Part shown: one piece after another, positions 15,400-24,628 of the stretch
How positions within the stretch are numbered: the first letter of the stretch is position 1
Layout of the letters: each line of letters opens with the position of its first letter
Origin: Parvularcula sp. LCG005
GTDB taxonomy: Bacteria; Pseudomonadota; Alphaproteobacteria; Caulobacterales; Parvularculaceae
Length of the DNA stretch: 64,000 nt
Assembly: GCF_032930845.1 (NCBI RefSeq)
Contig: NZ_CP136758.1
Location: 2,681,001 to 2,745,000, forward strand
Direction: 5' to 3'
The notes under the pieces: generated by a model
Told to the model about the DNA's origin: nothing
Seen by the model: only the letters and a program-made list of their open reading frames with translations
Databases searched by the model: none
Position numbers and translations under genes: made by a program

Positions 15400-15975
15400 A
15401 TGCGATATATTGGATATGCCCGCGTTTCTACCCTCGACCAAAGTCTTGACCTCCAGCTGGACGCCCTCCATCGGGCAGGATGCCAGAAAATCTATCGCGA
15501 CGAAGGCGTTTCAGGTGCAATGCGAGATCGTGAAGGGTTAGCAGCAGCCCTTCACGACATTCAGTCCGGCGACCAACTCGTGACATGGCGACTTGACCGT
15601 CTGGGAAGATCTCTGCGCCACCTGATTGAAGTGGTACAGCTGATCAACGACAAGTGAGCCGAATTTAAGTCCCTATCCGAAGCCATCGACACATCCTCTG
15701 CAGGTGGCCGGCTGGTCTTCCACATCTTCGGCTCAATGGCGGAATTTGAACGGGACCTCATCAGCGACCGGACCCGAGCAGGACAGCAGGCCGCAAAGGC
15801 GCGCGGCGTTCACGTCGGACGCCGACCGAAACTAACTGGCGCACAGGTCGCCCACGCAAGCGTTATGATCGGCACAGGACAACAGACAGTCAGCTCCATG
15901 GCCAACGTGCTGCGCGTGGACCGAACAACGCTCTGGCGCGCTCTCAAGCGCTGTGAGGTACCCTTCAGCCGATGA
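15400..15975 (+). pseudogene. Serine recombinase (resolvase/invertase), inactivated by a nonsense change (copy A)
   Basis: The reading frame matches the intact 191-residue recombinase of element B (34697-35272) at about 95 percent, with the catalytic serine in YARVST (residue 10), the RLDRLGRSLRHL segment and a C-terminal helix-turn-helix. Codon 86 is TGA (15655-15657) where element B has GGA for glycine, so the catalytic domain is cut before completion. The remainder (15736-15975) is still open, which points to a recent single-base change. Both upstream inverted repeats are kept. Element A would have to rely on the copy in element B for this activity. Confidence 0.85.
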
Positions 15976-16144
15976 GGCCTTTGTCTTGGAGGGGTTGTGA
16001 AAAAACCCGCCTTTCCAGTGAACGACTGTTGGCGATTTTTCGTGGGCCGGAATATTGGCATTTTTACATTTGCGCCACGGCTTGATGGCTTCCAAGCAAG
16101 CCTAAAAGGCGCTGTGGCGCAGGGGCGGACATCAGGAGTGGTCG

Positions 16145-19100
16145 TCAACGTTTGCCGACCGTGTCCATTTCCTTGATGATTGCTACTGTTCGCACGCTCA
16201 CCGAAGTCACTCGCCGAAGGAGCTCAATCACGCCTTCTTTGTGGTTAGCGAACCGGTAAGTGTCGAACAGCCGCCGCACGGTCTCGTCGCGAATCTTTTT
16301 CTCTTTATGCTGATCGAGCACCCAGTCAATCGCAGTCCGGTTGCCGAGCATGTAGTCCCAGGCCGCATCCGGCACGCCCGTCAGCTGTGTGTCCGCGTCG
16401 AGTGTGATCGTGCCCGTGTCCCGGTCGCTGTTCAGGATCACGCGCGGGCTCGTCCCCTCGGCCCGGTTCGGGTTGGGCGCGTCGATGCGCTCCAGCGGGT
16501 AGGGCGCGACTTCCTCATAGCCGACATGGAGGTCCAGCAGCGTCTGGCCCCAGTCGCGCCACCTCGCGAAGTCCGCGTAGAACGGCACACGCGGGAGCTC
16601 TCGCTTGAGGTTGATCGCGTAGGTCTCGCGATAGTCCGGATCGTGCAGCACAGCGTAGCAGTAGGCGAAGATGCCGTCCTTGGTAGCGACCTTGCCGTAG
16701 CGTTCGCGGAACTTCCGCAGCGCCCAGTCGGTAATGTTGTCAATCCGGTCGCCTTCGTCATTGTAGCGGTAGCGGGCGAACGCAAAGGTACCACCATTAC
16801 CTTGTTTGAGATAGCCTAAGTCGACTGGCCTATTGCTGGCGAGTGTTGAAAGAGGGTGATTGGAACTTACACCGTAGGTACAAATTGCTCTATTTCCCGT
16901 TTGGTTGGGGACGGGGAAGACATCTCGCAGGGCGTAGTGCCGATGGACGATGATATCGTCATAGTTCACAACCTTCTGGACAAACGGCCTAAAATTGATC
17001 GATGCAATGAGCGCCTGAGGGTTGTCGAACGTCTCTCCTGAATTGAAACGTTCGATCAATTCGCTAGACCACTTTATATGCGCATAGTCATTTCCTTCGG
17101 AGAAGGATCCAGCATTATAGTTGTCAGCGAAATACTGGCTCTTTAAGCGCGCGTCTGCGACGCTGCGCGAATATGCCCAATCATCTCTGTTGCTTGCTAT
17201 TCCAAGCGAGAAAGTTTTGAAGATCGCGTCATACCGATTCCTATTGGACTTTCTCTTAGTATTTTTGCTGCCGAGGGGAAGAAGACTGTCCCATTCGTTT
17301 ATAACTTGGTTGATCCAGTAACCGTTTTTGGAGGGTGTGATTGTGCTATAGCGCATCCGGTCGGCAGGCGTCGCGGCGAGAAAGGCGAGCTTCTCTTCCG
17401 CTGTCTCCTCCTCGGGGCGGCGGGCGTAGCGGATGCGGGCGGGCGGTTTGGCCTTGCGGTTCTTCCGCGCCCGCTTGACCATGAAGCTGATTGCCACGCC
17501 GGTTTGGATGCCGAAGACATTGTGCTTCGTCCCTGACAAACGCGGGTTTGCCCGCACGTCGCCGCCAAGGTCCACGACCACGATTTCGTCGAATGTGCCG
17601 GCCACTGCGCGGCGGAATCCGTCAAAGGTTCGGCTATCGATGAAGCTGCGGTTCGTCACGAAGGCGATTACGCCATCGTCGCCCAGCCGGTCCGTCGCCC
17701 AGCCGGTCCGTCGCCCAGCGGAAGAAGCGCGAGTACATGTCGTAGACTTTGGTCTTCTGCGCCGTGGATTGCTTGACGTAGGTGTCCTTGATCGTCTGGT
17801 CAATTCGCCCGTAAGTCCGATTTTTGTTGTTCTCGTTCTCGTTCTGCTGGTTCGCATTGTAAGGCGGATTTCCGATTACGACGCTGATCGTCTTCTGGTT
17901 CTGCTCCCGCACCCGCTTGATGTTCTCGTCCGAGACGGCAGCGAACATGTCATGCTGATGCCCTTTGCGCAAACCCAACGCCGCAACATTGTCCAACGTG
18001 TCGACGAAGCACAGGTTCGCATACTCCGCGTACTGGCCTGTGATTTCGGCGTAGGTAGCCTCAATATTCAGGTTCGCAACGTAGTATGGGAGGATCGCAA
18101 CCTCGTTGGCGTGGATCTCTCGCTGGTACTTCCGCTGCATCTTTTCGCGGTCGCCGCGGAAGTATTCGAGAAGCTCGCACACATAAGTGCCGGTCCCCGT
18201 GCACGGATCAAGGATGTGGACGTCCTCGTCGATGAGACCCCGACCAAAGTGTTCGCGGCAGAGCCAGTCGGCGCCGTCAATCATGAAGCGGACGATCTCG
18301 TTATGCGTATAGACGACGCCCAGTCGGTCCGCCGCTTTCGGGTTGTAAGTCTTGTAAAAGCCCTCATAGATGACCTTGAGGAACTTCTGCTTCTCCGCGT
18401 GGCTCGTGATCGACGCGGCGGCGGCGCGGATGGCGGCGTAGTAGGGTTCAAGCGCGCGTAGAGTGTCGCGCTTTACGTTGCCTCGGAAAAACAGCCTTTC
18501 CAACTCGTAGAGGGTCTTCGCGACGTTATTCTCGCGATGGAAGTCGCTATCATTGAAGACGTGGTTGAAGATCTCCTCGGTCAGGACGTGCTGGATCAGC
18601 ATCTCCCGCACGTCGGCCTCGCCGATCGTCGGGTTGATGGTGGCCTTGGCGTGATGCAAGAACTCTGACGCCTTGTCTCGAAAGTCCTCGTTACCCTCGT
18701 AGGCATCGGCGATCCTCTCTCGCAGGGCTTGGACCACGGCGGGCAGATCGGCATGGAACTGCCGCACCGCCTGGCGCCAGTCTCGGATTTCCGGACGTTC
18801 CCACCGGAAGAACAGGCTGAGGAGTTCGGACAGCTTTTCGGGGTCGGTCATATCTGACCGCATCACCTCAGTACCGTTCTGACGAAGGACGGCAACTGCA
18901 GCATTCTCGTAAACGATGTTGGTGTCGGGGTAGCCTTTGCGCAGCTTCGCCGCGATCTCTGCGTCGAGGTCGTCCTTGGTGTCCTTCGCCTCCCAGTAGC
19001 CGTGCGGTACGCGCAGGTCATGCACGATGGTGCCGTCGGGATAGACCTTGGCACCCTTCTTGGTCTCGAAGGGCGCCTCTTCGAGGAGGTGCAGGTCCGC

Positions 19101-19244
19101 GCTCCGGCACCAGTCGCGCAGAAGGTCGCGGAAGGCCGGACGGATCGTTTGTTCATTTAAGGAGCCAGATACCTTCTTAAGACGGTCGAGCTCGTTAAGA
19201 AATTTCTGGACCTTTTGGACGCTCACAACCCTCAAATTCCCCAA
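16145..19244 (-). pseudogene. Type ISP-like restriction-modification enzyme, frameshifted by a 16-bp tandem duplication
   Basis: Two frames (17634-19244 and 16145 to about 17708) together encode one protein of about 1027 residues. The N-terminal part has a PD-(D/E)xK nuclease signature (YPDGT at about 68-72, then WEAKD at 84-88). Next comes an N6-adenine methyltransferase with motif I LDPCTGTGTYV (about 345-355) and motif IV GNPPYN (458-463). The distal frame carries the rest of the methyltransferase and the target-recognition region. This architecture fits single-chain type II/ISP enzymes that lack the helicase of LlaBIII. After RWATDRLGD the frame shifts because a 16-bp unit is doubled at 17677-17708; removing one copy restores DDGVIAFVTNRSF exactly. 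The start is probably TTG 19244 with AAGG seven bases upstream. Confidence 0.8.
17677..17708. repeat. Two-copy 16-bp tandem repeat inside the R-M gene
   Basis: CGTCGCCCAGCCGGTC occurs twice in tandem, followed by a partial third copy (CGTCGCCCAGC). Sixteen is not a multiple of three, so the second copy shifts the frame. Loss of one copy by slippage would restore the 1027-residue protein. Confidence 0.9.
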
Positions 19245-19331
19245 AAGGCGACCTTGAGAGATGTTTGGTTAACAAAGTCCGTATCGCGAGACGAACCGAG
19301 GTCCGCTTTTGGATATCAGCCGACCCCCCTC

Positions 19332-21050
19332 TCAAACACCCAAATCATACCCAATCTTATTCAGCTCTTCGGCCAGTCTAGTGAACCGTGCTGTGCCGTA
19401 GGCGGCTTCTGGTGACTGGCCAAGCTTCCAGCCGCCAATGCGGGTGACCACATCATAGGCGACATCAGCTTCGCGACAGGCCTCACGAAAGGTATGACGA
19501 AAGCTGTGGAAGTCGACATCGGCATCTTCGACACTGCACTGCTCTTTATACCGACGGAACCATTTGCTGAAGGCAGGTGCACCATCTTCACGCTCTGTCA
19601 GTTTGGGGAAGAGCTTCACGTCTGGGCGTACGCCCTTGCAATAATCAGCAAAGCCTAGCTCGAGCAGTTTTGCATGGACGGGAATTCGCCTGTCGCTGGC
19701 AGCGTTCTTCACACTGGTGCCAAGGTCGTCATCCTCTGTTATGCGCAGACCCAGAAGGCGATCCTCACGAAAGACATCCGCCCCGCGCAGCTGGCAAATC
19801 TCCCGCAACCGGCAGCCATGGTAGAGCGCAATAAGCGGGATCCAGAATTTATGAGGCTCGCTGCGCTGAAAAGAACGCCATTGAACGCCAAACAGGGCGT
19901 TCAGCTCTACCCCAGTATAGCTTCTGCGGCGCTTCCCCTTTGGCTTGTCTACGGCGTATCTAAGGGCGGGCACGGGGTTTTTAAGGACGTAATCCATCTT
20001 CACGCACCACGCAAAGAAGGCGCTGATTGCGTGAAGATAGAGGTTCTTGGTTTTGGCCGATAACAGCTCACGACCATCCTGACTAACTGAAGCGATTTTT
20101 TGCTTGTTAGTCAGCGCCATATTGGGTGGACGTTTTGGCAAACGGTCGAGAACGTCTGATCGATATCGAGTGACGTCATTCTTCGTAATATTCTCAAGGC
20201 CACTCTTTGGGCCGATAAACTCAACAAAGCTGCCAATACGGGCGTGGGAAGTGGTCTGGTGCCGACTGCTGCGATTGGCCAGCTGATCATTCAGATATTC
20301 CTGAAATTTCTCGCCGATCGTTACCTTGGTTCGTGTCGCGATGATCTTATCCAAAACCCGCTCCACCTCGTCATCGGCATATTCCCGAAAGAGGGCTTCA
20401 CGACGTCCCTGCATTGTGGTCAGCGTCTGGTGAGCGATTTCCAGATCAAGCTCCGCCTGCAAATATTCAATCTTCTTGGCTGGATCATCAGCATCGCGAC
20501 AATGATGAATAATGCGGCGACAATTTTTGATGATGCCATTGAGTGTCTTCACATCCTGATCATAGTCACCGACCAGAAACTTTCTCGACTCGAGCGCTGT
20601 CCTGACCGCAGAGGACTTGAAGATGAGAGCTGCATCATTCTCTGCCAGTCCGCGTACAATCTCATTGCCGGAATATGCGTGTTGAAAATCACCCAAGCGA
20701 TACAGACGCCAGTCTTCTTCCGTCAACTCCTCAAGCTGTCCGTCTACGACCTTTTTGATGTCATCGCCTACAAGGTCGACTACCAGCGTTGAAGACCTCA
20801 CGGCCTCAATCGATGGCAATGCGACATGACCTTGCCCGATTTTACTCAGTATGCCTTCATACCACGCGTTATGCTCTGCCGCCCTGATGGCAGCGACTTT
20901 GGGGTCAGCCGTCCTCAATGACCGCCAGATCTGCTTGCGGTAACCTTTGGGGGTCCGAAACAGGAACTGCGCATGCGGAGGTATATCCCGCATCCAATAC
21001 AGACTCGGGGACCCCTTGCGCCGGACGACATGAACAGGAAGCTTGGCCAC
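19332..21050 (-). CDS. DUF6538-type tyrosine integrase of element A
   Basis: The 572-residue protein begins with a DUF6538-type N-terminal domain (YWMRDIPPHAQFLFRTPKGY, then RKQIWRSLRTADP). It has a core-binding region at about 240-350 and a C-terminal catalytic domain with R414 (HGCRLREIC), a lysine near 448 (SVKNAASDRR), H515-x-x-R518 (FHSFRHTF), tryptophan 541 in place of the second histidine (IGGWKLG) and nucleophile Y551 (AAYGTARF). It sits next to att3 and reads away from it, as phage-type integrases of tRNA-targeted islands do. It is very similar to the element B integrase, so both should recognise the same tRNA-Ser site. Three TCTTAA arm repeats lie between its start and the core site. 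Confidence 0.93.
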   Translation of the reverse strand: MAKLPVHVVRRKGSPSLYWMRDIPPHAQFLFRTPKGYRKQIWRSLRTADPKVAAIRAAEHNAWYEGILSKIGQGHVALPSIEAVRSSTLVVDLVGDDIKKVVDGQLEELTEEDWRLYRLGDFQHAYSGNEIVRGLAENDAALIFKSSAVRTALESRKFLVGDYDQDVKTLNGIIKNCRRIIHHCRDADDPAKKIEYLQAELDLEIAHQTLTTMQGRREALFREYADDEVERVLDKIIATRTKVTIGEKFQEYLNDQLANRSSRHQTTSHARIGSFVEFIGPKSGLENITKNDVTRYRSDVLDRLPKRPPNMALTNKQKIASVSQDGRELLSAKTKNLYLHAISAFFAWCVKMDYVLKNPVPALRYAVDKPKGKRRRSYTGVELNALFGVQWRSFQRSEPHKFWIPLIALYHGCRLREICQLRGADVFREDRLLGLRITEDDDLGTSVKNAASDRRIPVHAKLLELGFADYCKGVRPDVKLFPKLTEREDGAPAFSKWFRRYKEQCSVEDADVDFHSFRHTFREACREADVAYDVVTRIGGWKLGQSPEAAYGTARFTRLAEELNKIGYDLGV

Positions 21051-21073
21051 AGGCGCACTGTAATGCCACCTGT

Positions 21074-21258
21074 TCTTAACAGCAAATCTTAACGCGAAAT
21101 CTTAAAAATTGCAATAATATCAATGATTTCAAGGAATGGCGGAGAGAGAGGGACGCTAAGCACCGATGCAGCACAATTGCCGCACAGCATTGAAATTGCT
21201 ATATTTTCCACACAGTGCTGTGCACGGAAAAAGCACCTGCCTTAACAGCGATCTTAAC
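21074..21258. other. Attachment site att3 with both arms
   Basis: Three TCTTAA repeats (21074, 21087, 21100) have an exact 13-bp period, the last ending 32 bp before the core at 21137-21153. On the other side CCTTAAC (21240-21246) and TCTTAAC (21252-21258) are 12 bp apart and start 87 bp after the core. This is the integrase end of element A joined to the left end of islet 2, a complete attP-like layout. Confidence 0.85.
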
Positions 21259-21310
21259 AACCATGCCGCTGCAGGGCTACCTCAACGAGATGGCATGTTT
21301 GGGCAGTCGA

Positions 21311-21535
21311 TGCCCCCTGCTCCCGATATAAACGCCCCTCAGGGTCGTAAGTATAGGTCCCCGCGCCATTATTGTTGGCGGTCTTCAGCGGATTGCAGAC
21401 GTCATAGGTTAGGCCGTCCCGCCATCCGTGGTCATCTGTGTACCGCCCGTTTCAACAGCTGATTCAGGCTGTTGGCGGTATATGTCTTTGACACCGCGCC
21501 CAGCGCATTATAATCACTGCTACGAAACAATGCCC
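21311..21535 (-). pseudogene. RHS gene scrap in islet 2
   Basis: DNA matching the RHS core segment found at about 2515-2740 and 25680-25900 is present, with several indels and frame changes (fragments of YDPEGRLYREQGA and NSLNQLL can be read). It has no start and no toxin region. It is a decayed RHS end. Confidence 0.65.
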
Positions 21536-21576
21536 TTATTGAAAAGCCCGCCGAAAATATTAATACCGCAATCGAT

Positions 21577-22026
21577 CTATTTGCTCCCATTAACGACCGA
21601 CACAGAATAATTCCCATCATATTGGACTACATAGGGTTGTATCCTAATGTACTCTTCCATCTCAGCAATCATCATGACCCGCGCTCTGTCCGCGTCGTTC
21701 TTAGAGCCGATAGGCCTACTAGCAGAGATGACCAGCCTAGAGTTCAACTCTCCGTAGTCGTCGAATATCAAAATTGCAATTTGCAATTTTCGATTGACCA
21801 AGCCGATCGATCGCCTATCGGATCGGCCGTAGTCAGTATACGAAATTCGATACCCTTCGCCCTCGGCGAACATCTCCAAATCGTGCACAAAGCTCTCGAT
21901 ATCTGCCGTAGCAACAGTGCCTTTGCCGTTGTAGAAGGGATCCACCTCGGATGGCGGGACGCAGGAAAAAAGCACAACAACCAATACGAGAAAACTCGGC
22001 CGATACTTCGACGTGATTTTTATCAC
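21577..22026 (-). CDS. Small lipoprotein, possibly the immunity protein of a lost RHS toxin
   Basis: The 149-residue protein has a lipoprotein signal (hydrophobic VLVVVLFSC with a cysteine near residue 21) and a soluble domain with IESFVHDLEMFAEGEGYRIS and a DDYGELNSRLVISASRPIG segment. It should be attached to the inner face of the outer membrane or the outer face of the inner membrane. It lies 29 bp downstream of the small membrane gene of the islet 2 RHS end and before an RHS scrap. Lipoproteins of this size are common among immunity proteins, but no family is recognised. Confidence 0.55.
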   Translation of the reverse strand: MIKITSKYRPSFLVLVVVLFSCVPPSEVDPFYNGKGTVATADIESFVHDLEMFAEGEGYRISYTDYGRSDRRSIGLVNRKLQIAILIFDDYGELNSRLVISASRPIGSKNDADRARVMMIAEMEEYIRIQPYVVQYDGNYSVSVVNGSK

Positions 22027-22055
22027 CGAGACTAAAATCCACCCTGTTCTAAATA

Positions 22056-22298
22056 CTACTTCTTCCGCCCCTTTACACCAAAAACGGTTTTAATGTTTGA
22101 AATCATTCGCTTTGGATCTCCAATGACTGCACATATTACTGCCATTACCAAAGACGCATGAACTTTCAGCCTGACATTACTATAATAATGAATATCATCC
22201 CATTTATTTATTCTAATCATCTCGACCATGTAATAAACTGATACAACCATGAAGATCCCAAATCCAACATAACCCAAAACTTGTCGCATTTTTTTCAT
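22056..22298 (-). CDS. Small membrane protein coupled to the islet 2 RHS end, putative immunity protein
   Basis: I start at ATG 22298 (MKKMRQVLGYVGFG) because it overlaps the RHS stop by four bases (ATGA). The frame can be extended to 22325 but would then lie inside the RHS gene. The 80-residue product has two hydrophobic helices (about residues 6-25 and 43-58) and a basic tail. Its place directly behind the toxin end, coupled in translation, makes immunity the best guess. Confidence 0.55.
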   Translation of the reverse strand: MKKMRQVLGYVGFGIFMVVSVYYMVEMIRINKWDDIHYYSNVRLKVHASLVMAVICAVIGDPKRMISNIKTVFGVKGRKK

Positions 22299-23395
22299 CC
22301 ATCGCTCCCCCACACCTCTTCGCAACTACGCTTGTTTTCAGGAACCTTAACTTGATCGCCCAATCGACAAACGATCTCGGTATTCGCATTGCGAGCAACC
22401 TCGAACCCCCGTTTCATCTCCGTCCCAGCCCCCATCCCAGCTCTTCCGCTAATTAACATCGCATACTCGGGCAATTCAGACATTGTGTTTCGAGTATTGT
22501 ATGGCAAGCCACCTAACCAATGAAATAGCCGTCCAGCATTCGCTGCGCCAGCACTTCCGACACCCGCTGCACCAGAAACAGCAAAGCCTGTCGATGAAGT
22601 CGCAACTCCTTGCGGAGTACTGGAGAAAGGCAATGCAGCCGTACCCACGCCGCCCGCGATCGAAGCGAATTCGCCCAAGATGTCTGAAGCCGAAATAAGC
22701 CAGTTAGCCACAGCCACACCAGCCGGACTACACTTTGGCCCCTCTTTCTCCTCGGGTCCGGTAACTCCATTACTCATTTGAAAACCAGTCGTACGCCGGA
22801 GGTCGAACTCAAATCGAGTATCCGGAGGTACGAACGGCTGGAACGGCCGATCCGGCCACATCGAAGGTATATTACAATTCATTCCACAAGGTGTCGGCGG
22901 CGCGCATACGACACGCTCGCTACCAGTACACTGATACAACCCACTCGGGTCCCTGCCATTTACCGGATCTCCGCCGACATAGGCGTACATGTTCAGCCCA
23001 TCGCCATAGCCGATGGGGTCCGTCTGCAGAAACCGGCCGATGCCAGGGTGATAGGCTCGCGCCTTGTAGTGATAGAGGCCCGCCGTCTTCAGATAGATTT
23101 GGCCCGTATACTGAAAGCGCGTTGTGTTGGTGGAGGACGGGTCCCCGTAATCATCATATTTGTTCCGGGCCACATAGCCGCCGCTATTGTTCGTGGACGA
23201 ATATATTTCATCGAACGGTGTTTGAACTTCCGTCTGAACCACAGCCCCACTCGCGCTTTGGTGCGCTACGGGCGTCCCCAGATGATTTAAGACAGCATAA
23301 GTTGGTGTGCTATTTTCAACTTCGGCGACCAATAAACCACCAGCGTGGATGTCGTCCGTCTTCTCGCCCGAAATTACCTCATTGCGACTGTGTTC
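22295..23395 (-). pseudogene. Truncated chimeric RHS C-terminal end with intact toxin region
   Basis: RHS similarity begins near 23395, directly at the conserved flank of att4, without a start codon or signal peptide. An in-frame start exists only at 23332. The upstream part (ENSTPTYAVLNHLGTPVAHQ up to SSTNNS) matches the element A RHS protein. The following part (GGYVARNKYDDYGDPSSTN to RDPSGL) matches the element B RHS protein. About 205 unique residues form the toxin region, with glycine/alanine-rich, partly hydrophobic sequence. Expression would need recombination onto a complete RHS gene. Confidence 0.65.
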
Positions 23396-23428
23396 GTTAT
23401 CGGTGCGCCCACTCGATCGGATCGCGAA

Positions 23429-23602
23429 TCTTAACGCATGACCTTAGCAGCAGTAAAAATAGCAATAAAAACAAGAAATGGCGGAGAGAGAGAGGGACGC
23501 TAAGCACCGCCTCGGCATGACTGCCGCAAGGCGTTGAATTTGCAGTACCTTTTATATAGCATCGCGCATTGATTGAGGACCCGCCTTAACAGCGACCTTA
23601 AC
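23429..23602. other. Attachment site att4 with both arms
   Basis: The core at 23479-23497 has an extra AG (19 instead of 17 bp). Left arms are TCTTAAC (23429) and CCTTAG (23442), 13 bp apart and ending 32 bp before the core. Right arms are CCTTAAC at 23584 and 23596, 12 bp apart and starting 87 bp after the core. It is the junction of islet 2 and element B. The 2-bp insertion in the core may reduce recombination here. Confidence 0.75.
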
Positions 23603-23941
23603 AGAATACCTTCTACGGGCGCTGCGCCTCGCGCGAGAGATTTTGTCCCCAGACTCATAGGCGCCCGCCCCCTCCAAACGACGTTTTAAAAATACATAGG
23701 TTCAGCGCCTTATAAAACCGGCGCAAAATGTCTCCACACCCTACCCGACGGACAGCGCATAACCACTGGGCTTCAAAGAGCACTCGCTACGCAAGAACCA
23801 TCCCGATCGTCGTTCCCGCATAGGCCACATCCCGCATCAAAGCTGGGCTTCCGCGCCCACCGCACCCCAAACATCAATTGTGGTCAGACAGACAGGCCAC
23901 ATTGGCCAAGGAAGGGCACAAACAGAACTTCGTTTGGGGCG
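23603..23941. other. Non-coding stretch at the left end of element B
   Basis: Beyond the att4 arms I see no gene in these 340 bases. A plus-strand frame at 23878-24120 runs through the real minus-strand gene and has arginine/serine-rich shadow composition. The region may hold a terminator for the genes to the right, but no clear hairpin with a U-run is visible. Confidence 0.4.
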
Positions 23942-24136
23942 TCAGTACTCGTCGGTTTCGTCAGATTTGCCGAAAACTGTTGGAAGTGCCGCGAGCAGGC
24001 TCGCTAGCACTGCCACCCCGTAAAGCCCGTACCACCACTCCCGGTTCGGATCATTGCCATTCACCCCAATCAGTACAAAGGGCGTCATGGCGAAGGACGC
24101 TATCACGAGCGTCACAATAAACTCTCGCCACGCCAT
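23942..24136 (-). CDS. Small two-helix membrane protein
   Basis: I place the start at ATG 24136 (MAWREFIVTLVIASF), which has GAGG five bases upstream; the longer frame to 24229 has no such signal. The 64-residue product has two membrane helices (about residues 6-25 and 36-52), a short periplasmic loop with NGNDPNREWWYGLYG and an acidic C-terminus (KSDETDEY). It lies downstream of the RHS gene and its first small partner, all on the minus strand. It could be a second immunity gene or an unrelated element protein. Confidence 0.5.
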   Translation of the reverse strand: MAWREFIVTLVIASFAMTPFVLIGVNGNDPNREWWYGLYGVAVLASLLAALPTVFGKSDETDEY

Positions 24137-24358
24137 TCTAACCTCGGAATGCACCAGCGATCCTCTAATTCTGGCTGTTGCGGCTCGGGTAATACGGCGC
24201 TTGAGACAACATGAGAGCCTTGACGGCATTAGATGCTATCGCACCGCCGCGCCAAACGCTGAACATAACGCAGTATAATTGAGAAACAAAGCGCCAGCGG
24301 ACGCAACGATCAGAGTAGATCTCGCTGCGGCAATTTAAAGAAAGAGAGTCAGACGTCT

Positions 24359-24628
24359 CTACTTATCGCGCCTTCTCCCGAATGGCCAAGAACTAATATA
24401 GCGCTCTGGCTTCAGAATTAAATTTACCAACCATAAAGCTGGTATACACAAAACCGCGATAATCTTATGCAAAAAAACATCGCCTCCTAGAAAAAATATA
24501 TGAAAAATACAGTATAGCAAGTACGAGAAAAAAATTATATATACCCCAATATAAATTGACAAAACAAGAAACTTTTTAAAACAAAGCCGCGACAATTGAG
24601 ACCCTCTTTTATTCACAGCTACCCTCAT
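24359..24628 (-). CDS. Small membrane protein overlapping the element B RHS gene, putative immunity protein
   Basis: The 89-residue product starts at ATG 24628, 20 bp inside the end of the RHS gene in another frame, so translation is probably coupled. It has two strongly hydrophobic helices (about residues 20-45 and 56-71, for example VLSIYIGVYIIFFSYLLY) and a basic C-terminal tail. Its position behind the toxin end and its type match the other RHS partners in this window. The target of the matching toxin is unknown. A membrane location would fit a toxin that acts on or at the inner membrane. Confidence 0.55.
   Translation of the reverse strand: MRVAVNKRGSQLSRLCFKKFLVLSIYIGVYIIFFSYLLYCIFHIFFLGGDVFLHKIIAVLCIPALWLVNLILKPERYISSWPFGRRRDK

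Larger units (their letters stand above)
4649..21153. mobile_element. Element A: integrative element with RHS toxin, core module and R-M cargo
   Basis: This 16.5-kb element lies between att2 and att3. From left to right it holds a small membrane gene, a 1609-residue RHS protein, the conserved core module (10605-15975), a broken type ISP-like restriction-modification gene, and a tyrosine integrase next to att3. Element B has the same order with different RHS and cargo genes. Its serine recombinase and R-M genes are both mutated while the integrase and most of the core are intact, so parts of A are decaying. Its GC content is visibly lower than that of the arg and zwf region. Confidence 0.8.
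21137..23497. mobile_element. Islet 2: att-bounded segment without integrase
   Basis: This 2.3-kb segment lies between att3 and att4. It holds an RHS scrap, a lipoprotein gene, a small membrane gene and a chimeric RHS end cut off next to att4. No core module or integrase is present. Like islet 1 it looks like the remainder of a larger element after deletion, kept between functional-looking att sites. Confidence 0.65.

Noticed and set aside
15655-15657. Possible programmed read-through or recoding in the serine recombinase
   Set aside because: The sister copy has a sense codon (GGA) there and no recoding signal is visible, so a simple nonsense mutation is the better explanation.
17677-17708. 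Phase-variable switch of the R-M gene
   Set aside because: There are only two full copies of a 16-bp unit. True phase-variable R-M genes usually have long runs of short units, so I keep this only as a possibility and call the gene frameshifted.
21074-21258. Regularly spaced short repeats that could suggest a CRISPR-like array
   Set aside because: The units are only 6-7 bp with 12-13-bp periods and flank a tRNA-derived core, which is the pattern of integrase arm sites. No cas genes or longer repeats are present.
23878-24120. Plus-strand frame of 80 codons in element B
   Set aside because: It runs antisense through a minus-strand membrane gene that has a good ribosome binding site and two clear helices.
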